Shown: positions 33,774 to 44,428, counted from the first letter of the stretch. The stretch is DNA of 64,000 bases from Wurfbainia villosa (GCA_025175895.1 CM046001.1:54187719-54251718), one strand, 5' to 3'. The notes: a model not told the origin generated them from the sequence alone. A program made the numbers and translations.

Positions 33774-35345
33774 CTAACTAGCCGTTCTAAAAATTAAAGT
33801 AAAGTATGCAATGGTTTTGCTAAGAAGCGGGTATACTATTTTAGTGTTAGCTCCCCATGGACCATTGAACCAGTATGATTTATTCAAGTAATGAACTTGA
33901 TCCTGGGGAATCCAAACCTTATTAGTCCTTATATATGAGTTCAATAAAACCTTTGGGACCCATGCTTGGACTCTTTGATGACTACGATTTACGATAGACA
34001 TATAAGACCTATTCGTAGTCTTTGACTTAAATCCGAGTCTGGCTTTGTTGTACATGGCTCTTTGGGTTCCAAGTAGTCGATTAAGGTTCTTAGATCCCAA
34101 TGTGAACCTTTCCAACCTAGCCTCAACCTCTTGAACTCGGTCTTTCAAGAGAGAATTCTCCTCCTCAAGTTTTTCAATTTGGGTTGAGTTTCCCTCTTGA
34201 ACTTGACTAGTTGAAGAGGTTAGAGTAGCCTCTTGCTTGAGGGTTTCAACCTCCTCAAGTAACGACTCAACCCTAGACTCGGACTTAGTTAATTTCCTAT
34301 TAAGCATTTTAATTGTATTGTAAAGCATATGAATTAGTGAGCGGCTAACCTTAATTTTCTCTTTTGGTCTGGTTTTGAGTTGCTTCTCCAAGTAGTCCTC
34401 GAGTTTGGAGTCGGTGTTATAGTTGGACTCGGCTTCGGATTCTGACTCGGACTCCTCCGGTCTTGCCATGTAAGCTATGTCTTCTTTGTTTTCCCAAGTT
34501 GCATGGAAGGCTTCCCTTGCTCTCTTTTTCTTTTGATTCTCGTACTTCAATTTCCTTCTTTCTTTTCGAACTATTCTCTGCACAACGTTCACTATTGCTT
34601 CCACCTCTTCTGATTCGGACTCTGATTCATCTTCGGGTTCGAGTTCATCTACTTGCCTAGTAGGTGGCTTTCTTCTTTGTCCTGCAAGTAGAGCAATACC
34701 TCTCTCGGCCCGGACCACGTTAGTTTGCTCGTGAAGTTCAAACTCGGAAAATAATTCGTCTAACCTAAGCTTTGAAAGGTCCTTAGAGACCTTGTAGACA
34801 TCGACAATGGATGCCCACAAGGTAGTCCTAGGGAAAGCATTTAAAGCGTACCTTATAAGGTTCCGGTTCTCTATGGCTTGCCCGATCGAGTGAAGACCAT
34901 TGACGATGTCTTGGATCCGCGCATGTAATTGGGTGGCGGTCTCGCGATCCTGCATCTTTAGATTGTACAGTTTATTTAAAAGTAAATCTCTTTTACATAC
35001 CTTAGCATCGGGCGTCCCTTCGTGTAGATCAATCAATTTGTTCCAGAGGTCTTTGGCGCTAATGAATGGACCGATGCGGTTGAGCTCCTCCTTGGACAAG
35101 CCACATTGTAATATTTGAGTTGCTCTTGCATCGGCTTCGATTTGCCTCTTGGTTATATTTGTCCACTTATTGAAATCCAAGGGCTCTCCTTGATCATTGG
35201 TGGGTAGAGCAAAGCCGGTTTGGATTATTATCCAAGTCTCGACTTGTGTTTTCAAGAAACACTCCATCCGACCTTTCCAATAACGGAAATCATTTCCGTT
35301 AAAGAACGGAGGTCGGGTGGTGCTATACCACTCAATGTGAGCCAT
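33774..35345 (-). CDS. D gag, intact 523-codon open frame without zinc knuckle
   Basis: Start chosen at 35345 (MAHIEWYSTTRPPFF), which matches the starts of B and E gag; the frame extends 15 codons further upstream but without support. Capsid-like part: FRYWKGRMECFL, QCGLSKEELNRIGPF, FPRTTLWASIVDVYKVSKDL (residues about 20-205). Acidic linker 230-260; coiled-coil-rich part with LEEENSLLKDRVQEVEARL (about 395-420); conserved C-terminal block GSKNLNRLLGTQRAMYNKARLGF and paired VQAWVPK and VWIPQDQ motifs. The CCHC knuckle present in B and E between the basic segment and FHATWE is absent. No stop in the frame, unlike B. Probably assembles particles if expressed; RNA binding would rest on the basic KKKRAR region. 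Confidence 0.85.
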   Translation of the reverse strand: MAHIEWYSTTRPPFFNGNDFRYWKGRMECFLKTQVETWIIIQTGFALPTNDQGEPLDFNKWTNITKRQIEADARATQILQCGLSKEELNRIGPFISAKDLWNKLIDLHEGTPDAKVCKRDLLLNKLYNLKMQDRETATQLHARIQDIVNGLHSIGQAIENRNLIRYALNAFPRTTLWASIVDVYKVSKDLSKLRLDELFSEFELHEQTNVVRAERGIALLAGQRRKPPTRQVDELEPEDESESESEEVEAIVNVVQRIVRKERRKLKYENQKKKRAREAFHATWENKEDIAYMARPEESESESEAESNYNTDSKLEDYLEKQLKTRPKEKIKVSRSLIHMLYNTIKMLNRKLTKSESRVESLLEEVETLKQEATLTSSTSQVQEGNSTQIEKLEEENSLLKDRVQEVEARLERFTLGSKNLNRLLGTQRAMYNKARLGFKSKTTNRSYMSIVNRSHQRVQAWVPKVLLNSYIRTNKVWIPQDQVHYLNKSYWFNGPWGANTKIVYPLLSKTIAYFTLIFRTAS

Positions 35346-35823
35346 TAAGTCTCTTGCAAAAACACGAATAAAAACCAAAGAGAATTCCAAGACTTGGTCT
35401 TCGATTAGTAGTGCGGGAAATAATAGGAAATAAACAGAAATAAATAAGAAGAATAAGAAACTAACAAAAACTAGAAACTTACGACCTTCGGTGTCCCCGA
35501 AAGGCTACTGAACGTTGGATTTTGGGGCTGGAACAGCTTGTTACGAGGGTAAACCCTAGTAAGAAATGTAGATCTCTCAGAGGGCTTCGATTTGGTAGGT
35601 AGATCGTTACGTGAGTCCACTTGTACGAAAAGTTATGACCATTTTACCGTCGGCTACTCCAAGGGAGAATACTTGCAAACACAACCAAAAGAAACGTACC
35701 AAGACTTCGTCTTGGATTAGTAGTGCGGGAGGAATAAAAACCTAAGAAATATACGAATCGAAAAATACGGAAAGAAAACCAAAACGTGCTAGATTGGTGG
35801 TTTCACCAAATCTTAGCGCCTCC

Positions 35824-35835
35824 GCTCTGATACCA
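35824..35835 (-). other. D primer-binding site
   Basis: Plus-strand GCTCTGATACCA two bases before the LTR; one base short of the full 13-base match (CGC in place of GGC). Confidence 0.8.
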
Positions 35836-35837
35836 AT

Positions 35838-36914
35838 TGTTGGATCGAGAAGCGTCGCTAGAGGGGGAGGGGTGAATAGCGATCGTAAATCTTTCGTTCG
35901 AATTCATTCGTTGATACACAAGTAAACGAGTAAGCACAGTGGAAAATAAATGAACACGTTTATTTTACTTGGTTCACAACCCAGCGGTTGCTACTCCAAG
36001 GCCCTATCGGTCCTAGACCGCGTACGGAGGGCAAAGCACTATAACGTCTCCTCCTCGTTGGAGGTAGGAGACAATGATCACAAAACCGAATATACAAGGA
36101 TGAGGCAATAAGCCTACCTCACCTTGTTATGAAGAAAAACAAAGAATACAATATCAAAAATATTACTTGATTCTGCTGCCGACGAAGAAGATCGGAACTT
36201 GGCATCGCGTCGGCGTTATGACGATGTTGGAGCGTTGGCGTTGTAGGAGCACTTGATGAATAAACTTGATGTAATTTGGAGTTGAAATCCTCCCCTCCTT
36301 TTATAGATTTTGGCCTCTGAATTTGTCTCCTCATCTTTAGGAACAGATTACGAAATTGTCCAAACTTTATCGCGAAGTGGCCGCGTCAAACGTTATCCGT
36401 TTTGACCTAGCGCAAAGGCTGATTTGTCGCTATCAGTCGACTGATGACTCCCATCAGTCGACTGATGAGCATAAGTCAACTGCTCAACGTCCAGTAGTCG
36501 ACTGCCAGCCTGGCCACTTCCCTGCAGTAAGAGGTTAGCTCGGAAAATGATAAATACGATGGTTTCTAACCGTTTGATCTCGACCTAGACCTTCCACAGG
36601 AAGTCTTAGTCGGATCGCCGCCTACGGTCGTCCTCGTAAAGAGGACACGACCTTACAATCTCTCACTCACACGAGCTTGCCTCGATAGTAGCTCTCGCTT
36701 CCGGCCTTCCACTCGATTCCTTCGGCTTCCTCCGAAGTCACTCGAGTGTCGCCCGACCACCGCGGCTTCCTCCGGGTGTCGCTAGCCTTCAGCTCCAGCT
36801 TTAGCACTTTTCTGCACACTTGATTTAGCTCGTGAGATAATGATGTAAACTTAACTTTGTGTCTTTGCCATAATCAAAACACAGGTTCGATTATCTAGTG
36901 CCCCTGCACCAACA
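35838..36914 (-). repeat. D LTR at its high-coordinate end (5' LTR)
   Basis: TGTTGGATCGAG...GCACCAACA, 1,077 bp, nearly identical to the other D LTR. The palindrome region differs: exact copies at 36434-36443 and 36454-36463, with an extra unit relative to the partner LTR and one unit mutated. TATA at 36299-36305. Confidence 0.92.
36299..36305 (-). promoter_or_regulatory. TATA element of the D 5' LTR
   Basis: Minus-strand TATAAAA in ATCTATAAAAGGAGGG; the copy that would start D RNA. Confidence 0.6.
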
Positions 36915-37420
36915 GTAATAACGAGCTCACTGTAAAGGGTTACAGTGATACTATCTTCCAAATGGACTAGGACGATTACAGATCGCAGTCAGGGTATGTC
37001 TTTTGTTTAGATGATGGTGCTATGAGATGGAAGAGTTCAAAGCAAGACACAGTCGCAAATTCTACTATAGAGGCCTAGTATATTGCTGCTTCAGATGCGA
37101 CAAAGGAGGCTGTTTGGATCAGGAAGTTTGTTTCTGAGCTTGGTGTAGTTCCTAGCATCGTGAGCCCTATAGATCTTTATTGTGACAACAATGGGGCTAT
37201 AGCCAGGCTAAGGAACCTCGTTCTCACCAGTGTTCCAAACATATACTACGACGGTATCACCTCATTCAAGAGATCATCGATAGAGGAGATGTGCGGAAAT
37301 GCAGAGTAGATATTGATGCTAACATTGCGGATCCCTTGACCAAGGCTTTAGCGTAGGGGAAGCATGATGGTCATACTAGGTCACTGGGTCTTAGAGATTA
37401 CAGTGATTGACACTAGTGCT
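36915..37420 (+). pseudogene. Element A: RNase H domain
   Basis: Continues A after D. Readable pieces: YRSQSGYVFCLDDGAMRWKSSKQ, NSTIEA followed by a TAG where the E-Y of the RNase H motif begins, YIAASDATKEAVWIRKFVSELG, LYCDNNGAIA, then DPLTKALA. Several stops and a frame change near 37210. Removes the RNA strand of hybrids in a living element; dead here. Confidence 0.85.
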
Positions 37421-37430
37421 AGTGGGAGAT
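37421..37430 (+). other. Polypurine tract of A
   Basis: AGTGGGAGAT next to the LTR start; same core as in C and G. Confidence 0.75.
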
Positions 37431-37809
37431 TGTTAGTGTCAAACCTTAGTGTCAATCATGAGATGATTGATTAGGGATTATATGTATCATATTTCATTAA
37501 TAACAAGCAAAGATTGATTATTATATTTATTTTATGCATGTGCCAACCAAATAAATATAATAATGCCCTTGAATAGTAGGTCTTATCTATAGTATATCAA
37601 TTGGTAGAATTGATTTTGAGAAACTGTAGAGAAGACTATTCTTAAATATTCCTAGTCAAGTATTATATTAATAGACAAAGGGATATATTGATACATTGAG
37701 ACTAGCCTATAGGTCAATGGATGACTTGATCTCACAAGTCATGGATATGTGATATCACATTGACACATGAGTATATATATTGAAGAATATATATACTGAA
37801 TTGACCCAC

Positions 37810-37859
37810 CATGAGAAAGTGTCATGAATCGTTATATGAGTGTTATACACTTTCTCATG
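37810..37859 (+). repeat. Hairpin in the A LTR
   Basis: Perfect 13-base arms CATGAGAAAGTGT and ACACTTTCTCATG, 24 bases apart. In H (57054-57103) both arms changed together (GTGT to GTAT; ACAC to ATAC), which keeps the pairing. Confidence 0.75.
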
Positions 37860-37963
37860 TTACTATTGGTATGAATAGTCCTTAGATCCGAAGTCACTAC
37901 TATTTCCTACATAAGGAGTTATGTATTTTGGTATCGTCTAACATCACCCGTAACAGGGTGGAC

Positions 37964-37970
37964 TATAAAG
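37964..37970 (+). promoter_or_regulatory. TATA-like element of the A LTR
   Basis: TATAAAG in GACTATAAAGGTG, conserved in H (56940-56946, minus strand). Confidence 0.4.
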
Positions 37971-39258
37971 GTGATCACTGGGTATGTAACAAATTATGTG
38001 GAGGGATGTGAGTGATGTAGATGAGATCTATCCCTCCCATATGATGGGAGTGATATCTTTAGGCCTCTTGATAGAGTAGGACCATGAAATGTATGACCAT
38101 GATCAAATGAGTCAATATGAAATATTGAGCTCATTTGTTTGAGTGAGTCTACTTGGGGATCAAGAAACACAAAGATTGATAAGAGGATGACACAGTCTCT
38201 ACCTCATTGATCAATCTAGATATCGAGAATAGAAGGACAAGGTTCTACAAGATAGTAGTCATAGAAAGGTTTTGTCGAATCTTGACATTTTCATAACTTA
38301 GGTAGCAATGATGCATTGCTAGATGCCACTCATTGCTTATGTGTCTAAAGTTGTTTAAAGACATTGCAACATTACGAAAACCTATAGGGTCACACACAAA
38401 GAACATATTATTTTGGAGATAGGATCATTTTAGTTCGACTAAATGAATCATTAGTTAATTGAATGGACTAGGATGAGTTAGACTCATTGCTTGGCCTAAT
38501 TTGAGTTGGACTCAAATTGGTTTAATTTGAGTTAGACTCAAGTGAAACCAATTGAAGAAGGTTATCATAATTAATGATGATTAATTATACATGCAAATGA
38601 AAAATGGAATTTAACTCCACTCATGAATGTTGCATGCAATTGGAATTTGAGAAGCCTTTTGCATGCAATGGGATTAATTGCATGAAATGGGATTATGGGA
38701 TCAATTGCATGAAATGGAATTTGAAAGTACTCCTCAACGTTGCATGAAGTGGAGTTGATTGCATGCAATGGGATTAATTGACTCCTAAATGTTGAATCAA
38801 TGCATGAAGTGAGATTTTAATGTATGGGAAAAATGGGATTTAAGCTCCTCCTCAATGTGTGCTTGGATGAGGATTTTATTTTTCATTTTGGTGTGTGGAT
38901 TCCAATTTCTCCTTCTCCCTTCTTCTTTGTCAAAGTCTAGAGTGGAGAGCCTTAGTGTGGTTGTTAGCACAACCAAAGGTGTTATCTCCTTCTCCAAGAT
39001 ACGATTCGTGTGGATACCTCAGAGATACGGTTGTCCTTACCATATTGAGATTCGACAGCATTTGGCTAGCGGGATTGTGAAGGGCTTCACAACAAAGGTA
39101 TACTTCTTCTAGATAAGATCTAGACAAAGTAGGATAATCGAATCAATTTATACGTATTGCATGGATCTCTAGAGGGATCCGACATGTATTTTGTTTCTGC
39201 TGCGGTTGAGCGAAATGTTTCGCCTGCGAACAAATGTGATATGATACGGATCCTAACA

Positions 39259-39522
39259 CAAGAAACCGTTTTGATCTATCACTATAGATCTTAATCCCGA
39301 GGATATAGGTCGCTTCTCCTAGGTCTTTCTTGGAGAATGTTTTGGATAACCAAATTTTGGCTGACTGTAAGACAGATATATCATTTCCTATAAGTAATAT
39401 GTCATTGACATACAATACTAGGAATATGACTGCACTCCCACTAACCTTCTTGTACACACAAGGTTTGTCTGGATTTTGTGAGAAATCAAATCTTTTGATT
39501 GTCTCATCAAAATGGATATTCT
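39259..39522 (-). pseudogene. Copia reverse transcriptase remnant I
   Basis: A 264-bp strip between the A LTR and the F LTR encodes minus-strand RT: HFDETIKRF, CVYKKVSGS, LYVNDILLIGND, then KDLGEATYILGIKIYSDRSKRF. It belongs to the same lineage as A. The catalytic YVDD reads YVND (39402-39413), so one metal-binding Asp is lost. Probably the original sequence into which A (right edge) and F (left edge) inserted. Confidence 0.8.
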
Positions 39523-41028
39523 TGTTGGTGCAATCGGCCCAAGACTCGAGTTTGACTCAAACTATATTTTGATATTAGACAAAACGCATGACATGGGATT
39601 GTCATGGGAAGTTCAACATGGGTTGGCCACGTAAATCCAAGTGTGTAGCCTTGGTGGTGAAAAGTCCAAGCATGGGGCTTGGTGTTGGGAAAATCCAAGC
39701 ATAGGGCTTGGTGTTGGAAAGTCCAACATGGGTTGACCACGTAAGTCCAAGTGTGTAGCCTTGACGGCGAAAGTCCAAGCATGGGACTTGGCATGGAAAA
39801 TCCAAGCATGAGGCTTGGTGTGAGAAGTCTTGAGGACTTGGCAAGTTCACTAGGCTCAGGGTCCTTGAGTCGGTGAAGGATGGCATTATGAAGCCGTGTG
39901 CTTGGTGCATCCGAGGGACCGCCGGACGGGGAGCAAATGGAGTGAGGCCCAAGGGAAGCATACTTCGAGGGCAAGAGATGCGAAGGATGGCATTGTGAAG
40001 AAGTGCGCTTGGTGCATCCGAGGGACGTAGGCCAAGGGAAGAGAGTTTCGGTGGGGAACTCCATGAGAGGATGAGGTGGACTTGGCCAAGTGGCTAAGAC
40101 TGAGTGTCGGATGCTCAAACATGGTGTTTGAGGGTTTACCCGACGGTCAGATGCTCAAACAACTTGGTGTTTGAGATTTTACTCGACATCAGTCGATTGG
40201 TATGGGTATCAGTCGAGTGCTCTAGGTCGATTGAACTCGACCGGTATTCGACTGACCAGGTTCTAGACGAACAGTCGACTGCCTAGGGAGGGCGGTCGAC
40301 TGCCGACACCATCAGTCGACTGATCAGGGCAAATTCGAGCACAGAATGGTCTCAAGTCAAGTGATCGCGTCGAGCACTCGACTGATGGTGTTACCAGTCG
40401 ACTGATGGGTATGATCAGTCGACTGATGGTTATCCATTGGGTTTTTGCCAATGTGGATTCGGCCATTGTGAGACAACGACTAAAGGAGCAGTCGACTGGA
40501 GCTCACGAGCAGTCGACTGATCGACGCGAAATCAACCCGGGACAAGCATAAAAGGAGGAGCTTGGGGAGGATTTCAACAAGACTTTTTGGGGAGATTTGG
40601 GAGGGGAATTGCTGCTGCATTCCAGACCTTCAAGAGCCAAACCAAAGAAAGCAACAAGCAAAAGCGATCAAAGCCATTTTTGTAAAGTTTTCTTTTGTAT
40701 TGTCTTTGTATTTGCTTGTACTTTTATATTACATTGTAATTGCTTGTATGAGGTTTCTCCACCTCCGACGTGTAGTCGAGAAGGAGTTTGAGTAGTGCCG
40801 TGTGCATCTCTAGAGCTCGTTGAGCTCACCCATGGAGTAGAAACCCTAAGGTTCCGAACCATGTATATTGTTGTCTCTTGTGTGCTTGTGTGTATTTGTA
40901 TATCTTGTTAGTATTATTATTGTTATTCCGTTGCGCTAACAAGATTGTAGATGCAAGAACGATCGAATTCCACCGTACACGCAATTGGGGCTATTCACCC
41001 CCTCTAGCCGACCATCGACATTCCAACA
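39523..41028 (+). repeat. F 5' LTR
   Basis: TGTTGGTGCAATCG...TTCCAACA, 1,506 bp, followed by a primer site. Same family as F' (78-1495). Minisatellite with GTCCAAGCATGGGACTTGG-like units (39600-39840); seven exact CAGTCGACTG copies between 40272 and 40519; TATA-like element; CTATTCACCCCCTCTAGCC box near the end. No partner 3' LTR is visible in the window. Confidence 0.85.
40547..40555 (+). promoter_or_regulatory. TATA-like element of the F LTR
   Basis: CATAAAAGG in AAGCATAAAAGGAGGAGC, at the position of TATAAAAGGAGGG in B. Confidence 0.5.
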
Positions 41029-41030
41029 AG

Positions 41031-41043
41031 TGGTATCAGAGCC
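41031..41043 (+). other. F primer-binding site
   Basis: TGGTATCAGAGCC two bases after the LTR end. Confidence 0.9.
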
Positions 41044-41084
41044 AAGAGCTTGTCGAGGACTAACCGCAACACAAACACGACAAG

Positions 41085-42410
41085 ATGGCCGACTACAACC
41101 TCCAACCACCAAAATTCGAAGAAGATTTTCAATGGTGGAGAAGAAAAATGGAGGTATATCTAGAAACCGATTTTGATTTCATATTAATTATTGAAAATGG
41201 CTTTGAAGTGCCTAGGGATAAGGAAAACAAGCCAATAGAAAAATCAAGATTGACCAAGGAACAAATCAAGAACTTCAAGACAAATATCGAGGTAATAAAA
41301 ATGCTAAGTGATTTGATTCCTAACCATATTTGGTCTAGATTAGGTAATTATAGGGATGCAAAGGATCTATGGGACAAGGTGATCAAATTTCATGAAGATC
41401 CCACAATGGTCAGTGAGGAGGAAGCCGAGGAAGAACGTCCATCAACATCCGAATTCGAGGATGTTGAAGAATCACCATCCACATTCGAAGATGTGGATGA
41501 CTTGGTGGAAACCCCCACCTCTAGCATTGAAAGGGAGGAAAGGCCTTCTATTACGGAGCAAGGTCAAGACGAAGCATCTACCTCCGTAAGAAATGATCAA
41601 GAGGCTTCCACCACCTCCCTAGGTAACTCATGCAGTATAATTTAAAATAAAAATCACATAATATGTTTTTAGTGTAGGGAGCAATGACACTATAAAAGTA
41701 AGTGTCCCAAGAAGGTGAAGAAAGCTCAACCAGTACCAAAAGTGAAAGATGTCGGAGTTCCCTGAACTAAAAGCAAGGAGCACATTGTGTGCTTCAAATG
41801 CAACCAAAGGGGACATTATAGAAGCCAATGCCCTAGGGGGAGGAAGAAGGGGCATCTCATGTAGGGGGAGCTTCCAAAGCTAACCCTAAGGTAAATTCAA
41901 TTAATGCACCTTCAATTTCTAGGACTAATAATAATGCTAAAAAATATTTTAGTTCATTTGCTATTATCAATGAAAAGCATGCTAGTAGGAATAAATATTT
42001 TTGTCTAGGTGCCAAGCATGTTAGTTTACCTAAGGACAAACCTAGACACCATAATTCCAGACCAATCCTACCTAGGGAGTCCATAAGGAGAGTAGAAGAA
42101 AACTTGGGGATTAACCCCAAGAAATCTAGGCATATGCCTAAAAAGAAAAATCACTCCCAAAAGAAAAATGAGAAATCAAAATTGGAAAGATTAGAGGTGG
42201 AAAACCAAGCCTTGATATCAAGGCTTGAGAAACTTGAAAAGCCCCTAGCAAGAATTACAAATTCATTTAAGGGGTCAAAGGATCTAAATTTAAGGCCTAG
42301 GAGACAAGAAATGTCCAAGGGAAAGAAAGGTTTGGGTCACAAACCTATGTCCTACCATAATGTTCCATTCAATTATGGAACTATTTTTAGGTCTAGAAAA
42401 ATCAAGGCTA
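41085..42410 (+). pseudogene. F gag, N-terminal and middle part
   Basis: ATG at 41085, 42 bases past the primer site. First frame to 41645 (186 codons): MADYNLQPPKFEEDFQWW (DUF4219-like start) and HIWSRLGNYRDAKDLWDKV, then an acidic Ser/Pro-rich tail. After a broken stretch (41646-41780) with a degenerate first zinc knuckle (KSKCPKK part, with stops), a second knuckle reads CFKCNQRGHYRSQC (about 41791-41832). Another break near 41860 precedes a segment with LERLEVENQALISRLEKLE (coiled-coil type), open to the insertion of G at ATAGG. Gag-like RNA-packaging role; not intact. Confidence 0.75.
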
Positions 42411-43328
42411 ATAGGTGATGGCATGCTAGGAGGCTCGTTGGCTCCCATGTCCCCGGATTAAAATTTTCACTAATGAAAACTAATCCGGATGGGATGAGTT
42501 TCCTAAGCTCAACCAATTCATCGTCGTGCTAACGACTTGAGCGATCGCTTGAACAAACTAGTTGTTCAAGCAACAAAACTCTTCTAGTCGGTTAGCCGCG
42601 GAAGAGACGACGGACGGATCGCCGGTTTTTATGTTTATCTTCGGGTCCATGATTATACAAATACATATGGATGTAGACATGTATAATCAACACATACAAA
42701 CATATTAATAAGAACATGCAAAGATCAATAATAAAACTTGTAAAACTTTTATACCTCTCAATCTTCTATTGTATGTCCTAACCTCCTTGTAGACTTCGTG
42801 TGGGCGAAGATCCTCCACAAGTTGAAGCTTTCTAGATCTTCTTCAATCAAAAGAAAGAAGAACTCTCCTTCCCTTCTTGCTCGAGCCAACCACCAAGCCA
42901 CAAAAGCTTGTTGCCGTCGGCCCCAAGAAAAGAGAGTACAAGATGGCCAACCAAGGAACCAAACAAGGGAACAATCCCTAGCTCCTAGTGCCGCCGGCCA
43001 AGAGGAAAAGGATGAGAGAAAGACTGGCCAAAGGGGAGCAATAGAAGACCCTACAACCCCTTTGTGCCGCCGGCCCTAGATGGAGTGAAGAGGAGAAGAG
43101 GAATAGGTTGAGCGCCGACCAAGGTAGAGGGAAGAGAGATAGGTGCCGGCAACCCCTTAGGAAGAAGAAGGGAACCTCTCCTATTGTTGCCGCCCACTCC
43201 ACCTCCCAAACCCTAGCCGCCCAACCAAACCCTAACCTTCCTAGGATTTCTTGCCGCCCAAGCTAATGATAGGCAAAACCCTAATCTCCAAAAACAACCA
43301 ACCTCCTTGCCGCCCACCTTAAGCCCCC

Positions 43329-43335
43329 TTTTATA
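43329..43335 (-). promoter_or_regulatory. TATA element of the G 3' LTR
   Basis: Minus-strand TATAAAA in CTCTATAAAAGGGGGC. Confidence 0.55.
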
Positions 43336-43367
43336 GAGTTAGGCTTAAGCCTTGTTTTAATCTCCAC

Positions 43368-43490
43368 CGTTGGTTCTAGGGATTTAATCTCAACCGTCGG
43401 ATCTAGAGATTTAATCTCAACCGTCGGATCTAGAGATTTAATCTCCACCGTCGGATCTAGAGTTTTGTTTTCCATCATTGGATCTAGGCT
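43368..43490 (-). repeat. CCGTCGGATC tandem units in the G LTR
   Basis: Four units of about 27-28 bp built from GGATCTAGAGATTTAATCTC and AACCGTC. The same array is in every C and G LTR (about 6900, 17234, 24317 and 50340). Confidence 0.8.
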
Positions 43491-43703
43491 CCATGAGGTT
43501 TTAATAGGCTACAATAGGGACCATGAGGAGGAGTTGGATCTTGGCCACCCGATGGATTGGAACCACACAAACTTGATCCATCAATGATGTTCCATTCCAC
43601 TAGAGGATCATCATTGAATTACCTCATCAACCCCCATAAATTAATATGGGCTCCATACATTATTTGTACATCCATCTCCCCGTGTTTAAGATATCTAATA
43701 TCC

Positions 43704-43740
43704 GTCAATTAATTGATTTACTGACCATCAATCAATTAAC
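43704..43740 (-). repeat. Hairpin in the G LTR with compensating changes relative to C
   Basis: Arms of 14 bases around loop TTACTGACC. Compared with C, two pairs switched together (A-T to G-C and G-C to A-T); a third change gives a U-G pair in minus-strand RNA. Confidence 0.75.
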
Positions 43741-44395
43741 ATCTAACTCCTCGAGTAGTACCACTCAACCTTATCATCATGTTGACTAAGTCAACCTGCA
43801 GGGTTTACATGATGAACCTTATGAGCTTCTCAAGGGGTCATCAACCTAATATATAGGACACGGTTTCCTCCTATAATTAACGGCACACCATGTAAATAAT
43901 ATCATTTCCCAACTTATCGGGCATATTGATTTAATCCATTTAAATCTCACCCTTTGGTAAATCAAAGAAATAAATACTAAGTACATGTGCCCGTTATTAT
44001 ATCGGGATTAAGAGCATGCACAACATAATATCCGAGGTCCGATTCAATTATGTAGTCAGCAATAAATTGAATCACCTCTATGTTGGTCATGCTCAATACA
44101 CCTAAGTGTACTAGTGTAACTCTATGTTCAAGACAAACCAATACCAAGCTACACTACAACCATGCCAATGGTTTGTCCAAAACCATCTTGGTTGTGAGCC
44201 TCTACTTATATTCTACAAGGGACTGATAACATGATCTTCCATGCCACACCAAGCACCATGTTATCTACAATATAAAGTATTAGACAATATGCACACATAT
44301 AATAAATATAAAGTGCAAACAATGATCATGTGATTCTTATTTCAAAATAAAAATGTTCATACAAAAGAGCTAGGCTTTCAGTATACATCCCAACA

Positions 44396-44406
44396 ATCTC
44401 CCACTT
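44396..44406 (-). other. Polypurine tract of G
   Basis: Minus-strand AAGTGGGAGAT beside the LTR. Confidence 0.8.
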
Positions 44407-44428
44407 ATACTAAAAGACTATGCTGTCA

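Larger units (their letters stand above)
31757..36914 (-). mobile_element. Element D: gag-only Sirevirus-like element
   Basis: Complete LTR element of 5,158 bp on the minus strand: LTRs 31757-32812 and 35838-36914, primer site, one long gag, conserved spacer and 3' region with purine tracts. Target duplication GTAAT (31752-31756, 36915-36919). No protease, integrase, RT or RNase H sequence is present. Its LTR is related to that of B over most of its length, so a B-type element is the probable source of enzymes. Confidence 0.92.
37431..39258 (+). repeat. A 3' LTR
   Basis: TGTTAGTGTC...ATCCTAACA, 1,828 bp. Supported by the RNase H and polypurine tract directly upstream, and by a diverged relative, solo LTR H (55632-57467), in opposite orientation. 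Contains a 13-base inverted repeat (37810-37859), a CTATAAAGG element, and short direct repeats built on TTGCATG (about 38630-38820). The 5' LTR is not in the window. Confidence 0.85.
42416..44395 (-). repeat. G LTR at its low-coordinate end (3' LTR)
   Basis: TGATGGCATGC...CATCCCAACA. Contains two AAACCCTAA boxes (43227-43235, 43276-43284), TATA (43329-43335), CCGTCGGATC tandem units (about 43368-43480) and the hairpin at 43704-43740. Plus-strand frames in it are not genes. Confidence 0.93.

Noticed and set aside
39507..40122. 203-codon minus-strand frame at 39507-40118 and overlapping frames
   Set aside because: F LTR minisatellite read antisense; repetitive Trp/Thr-rich sequence with no homology I recognise.
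42798..43202. Frames of 74-93 codons in the G LTR
   Set aside because: LTR sequence; the partner LTR (49947-50171) gives the same frames. No domain.
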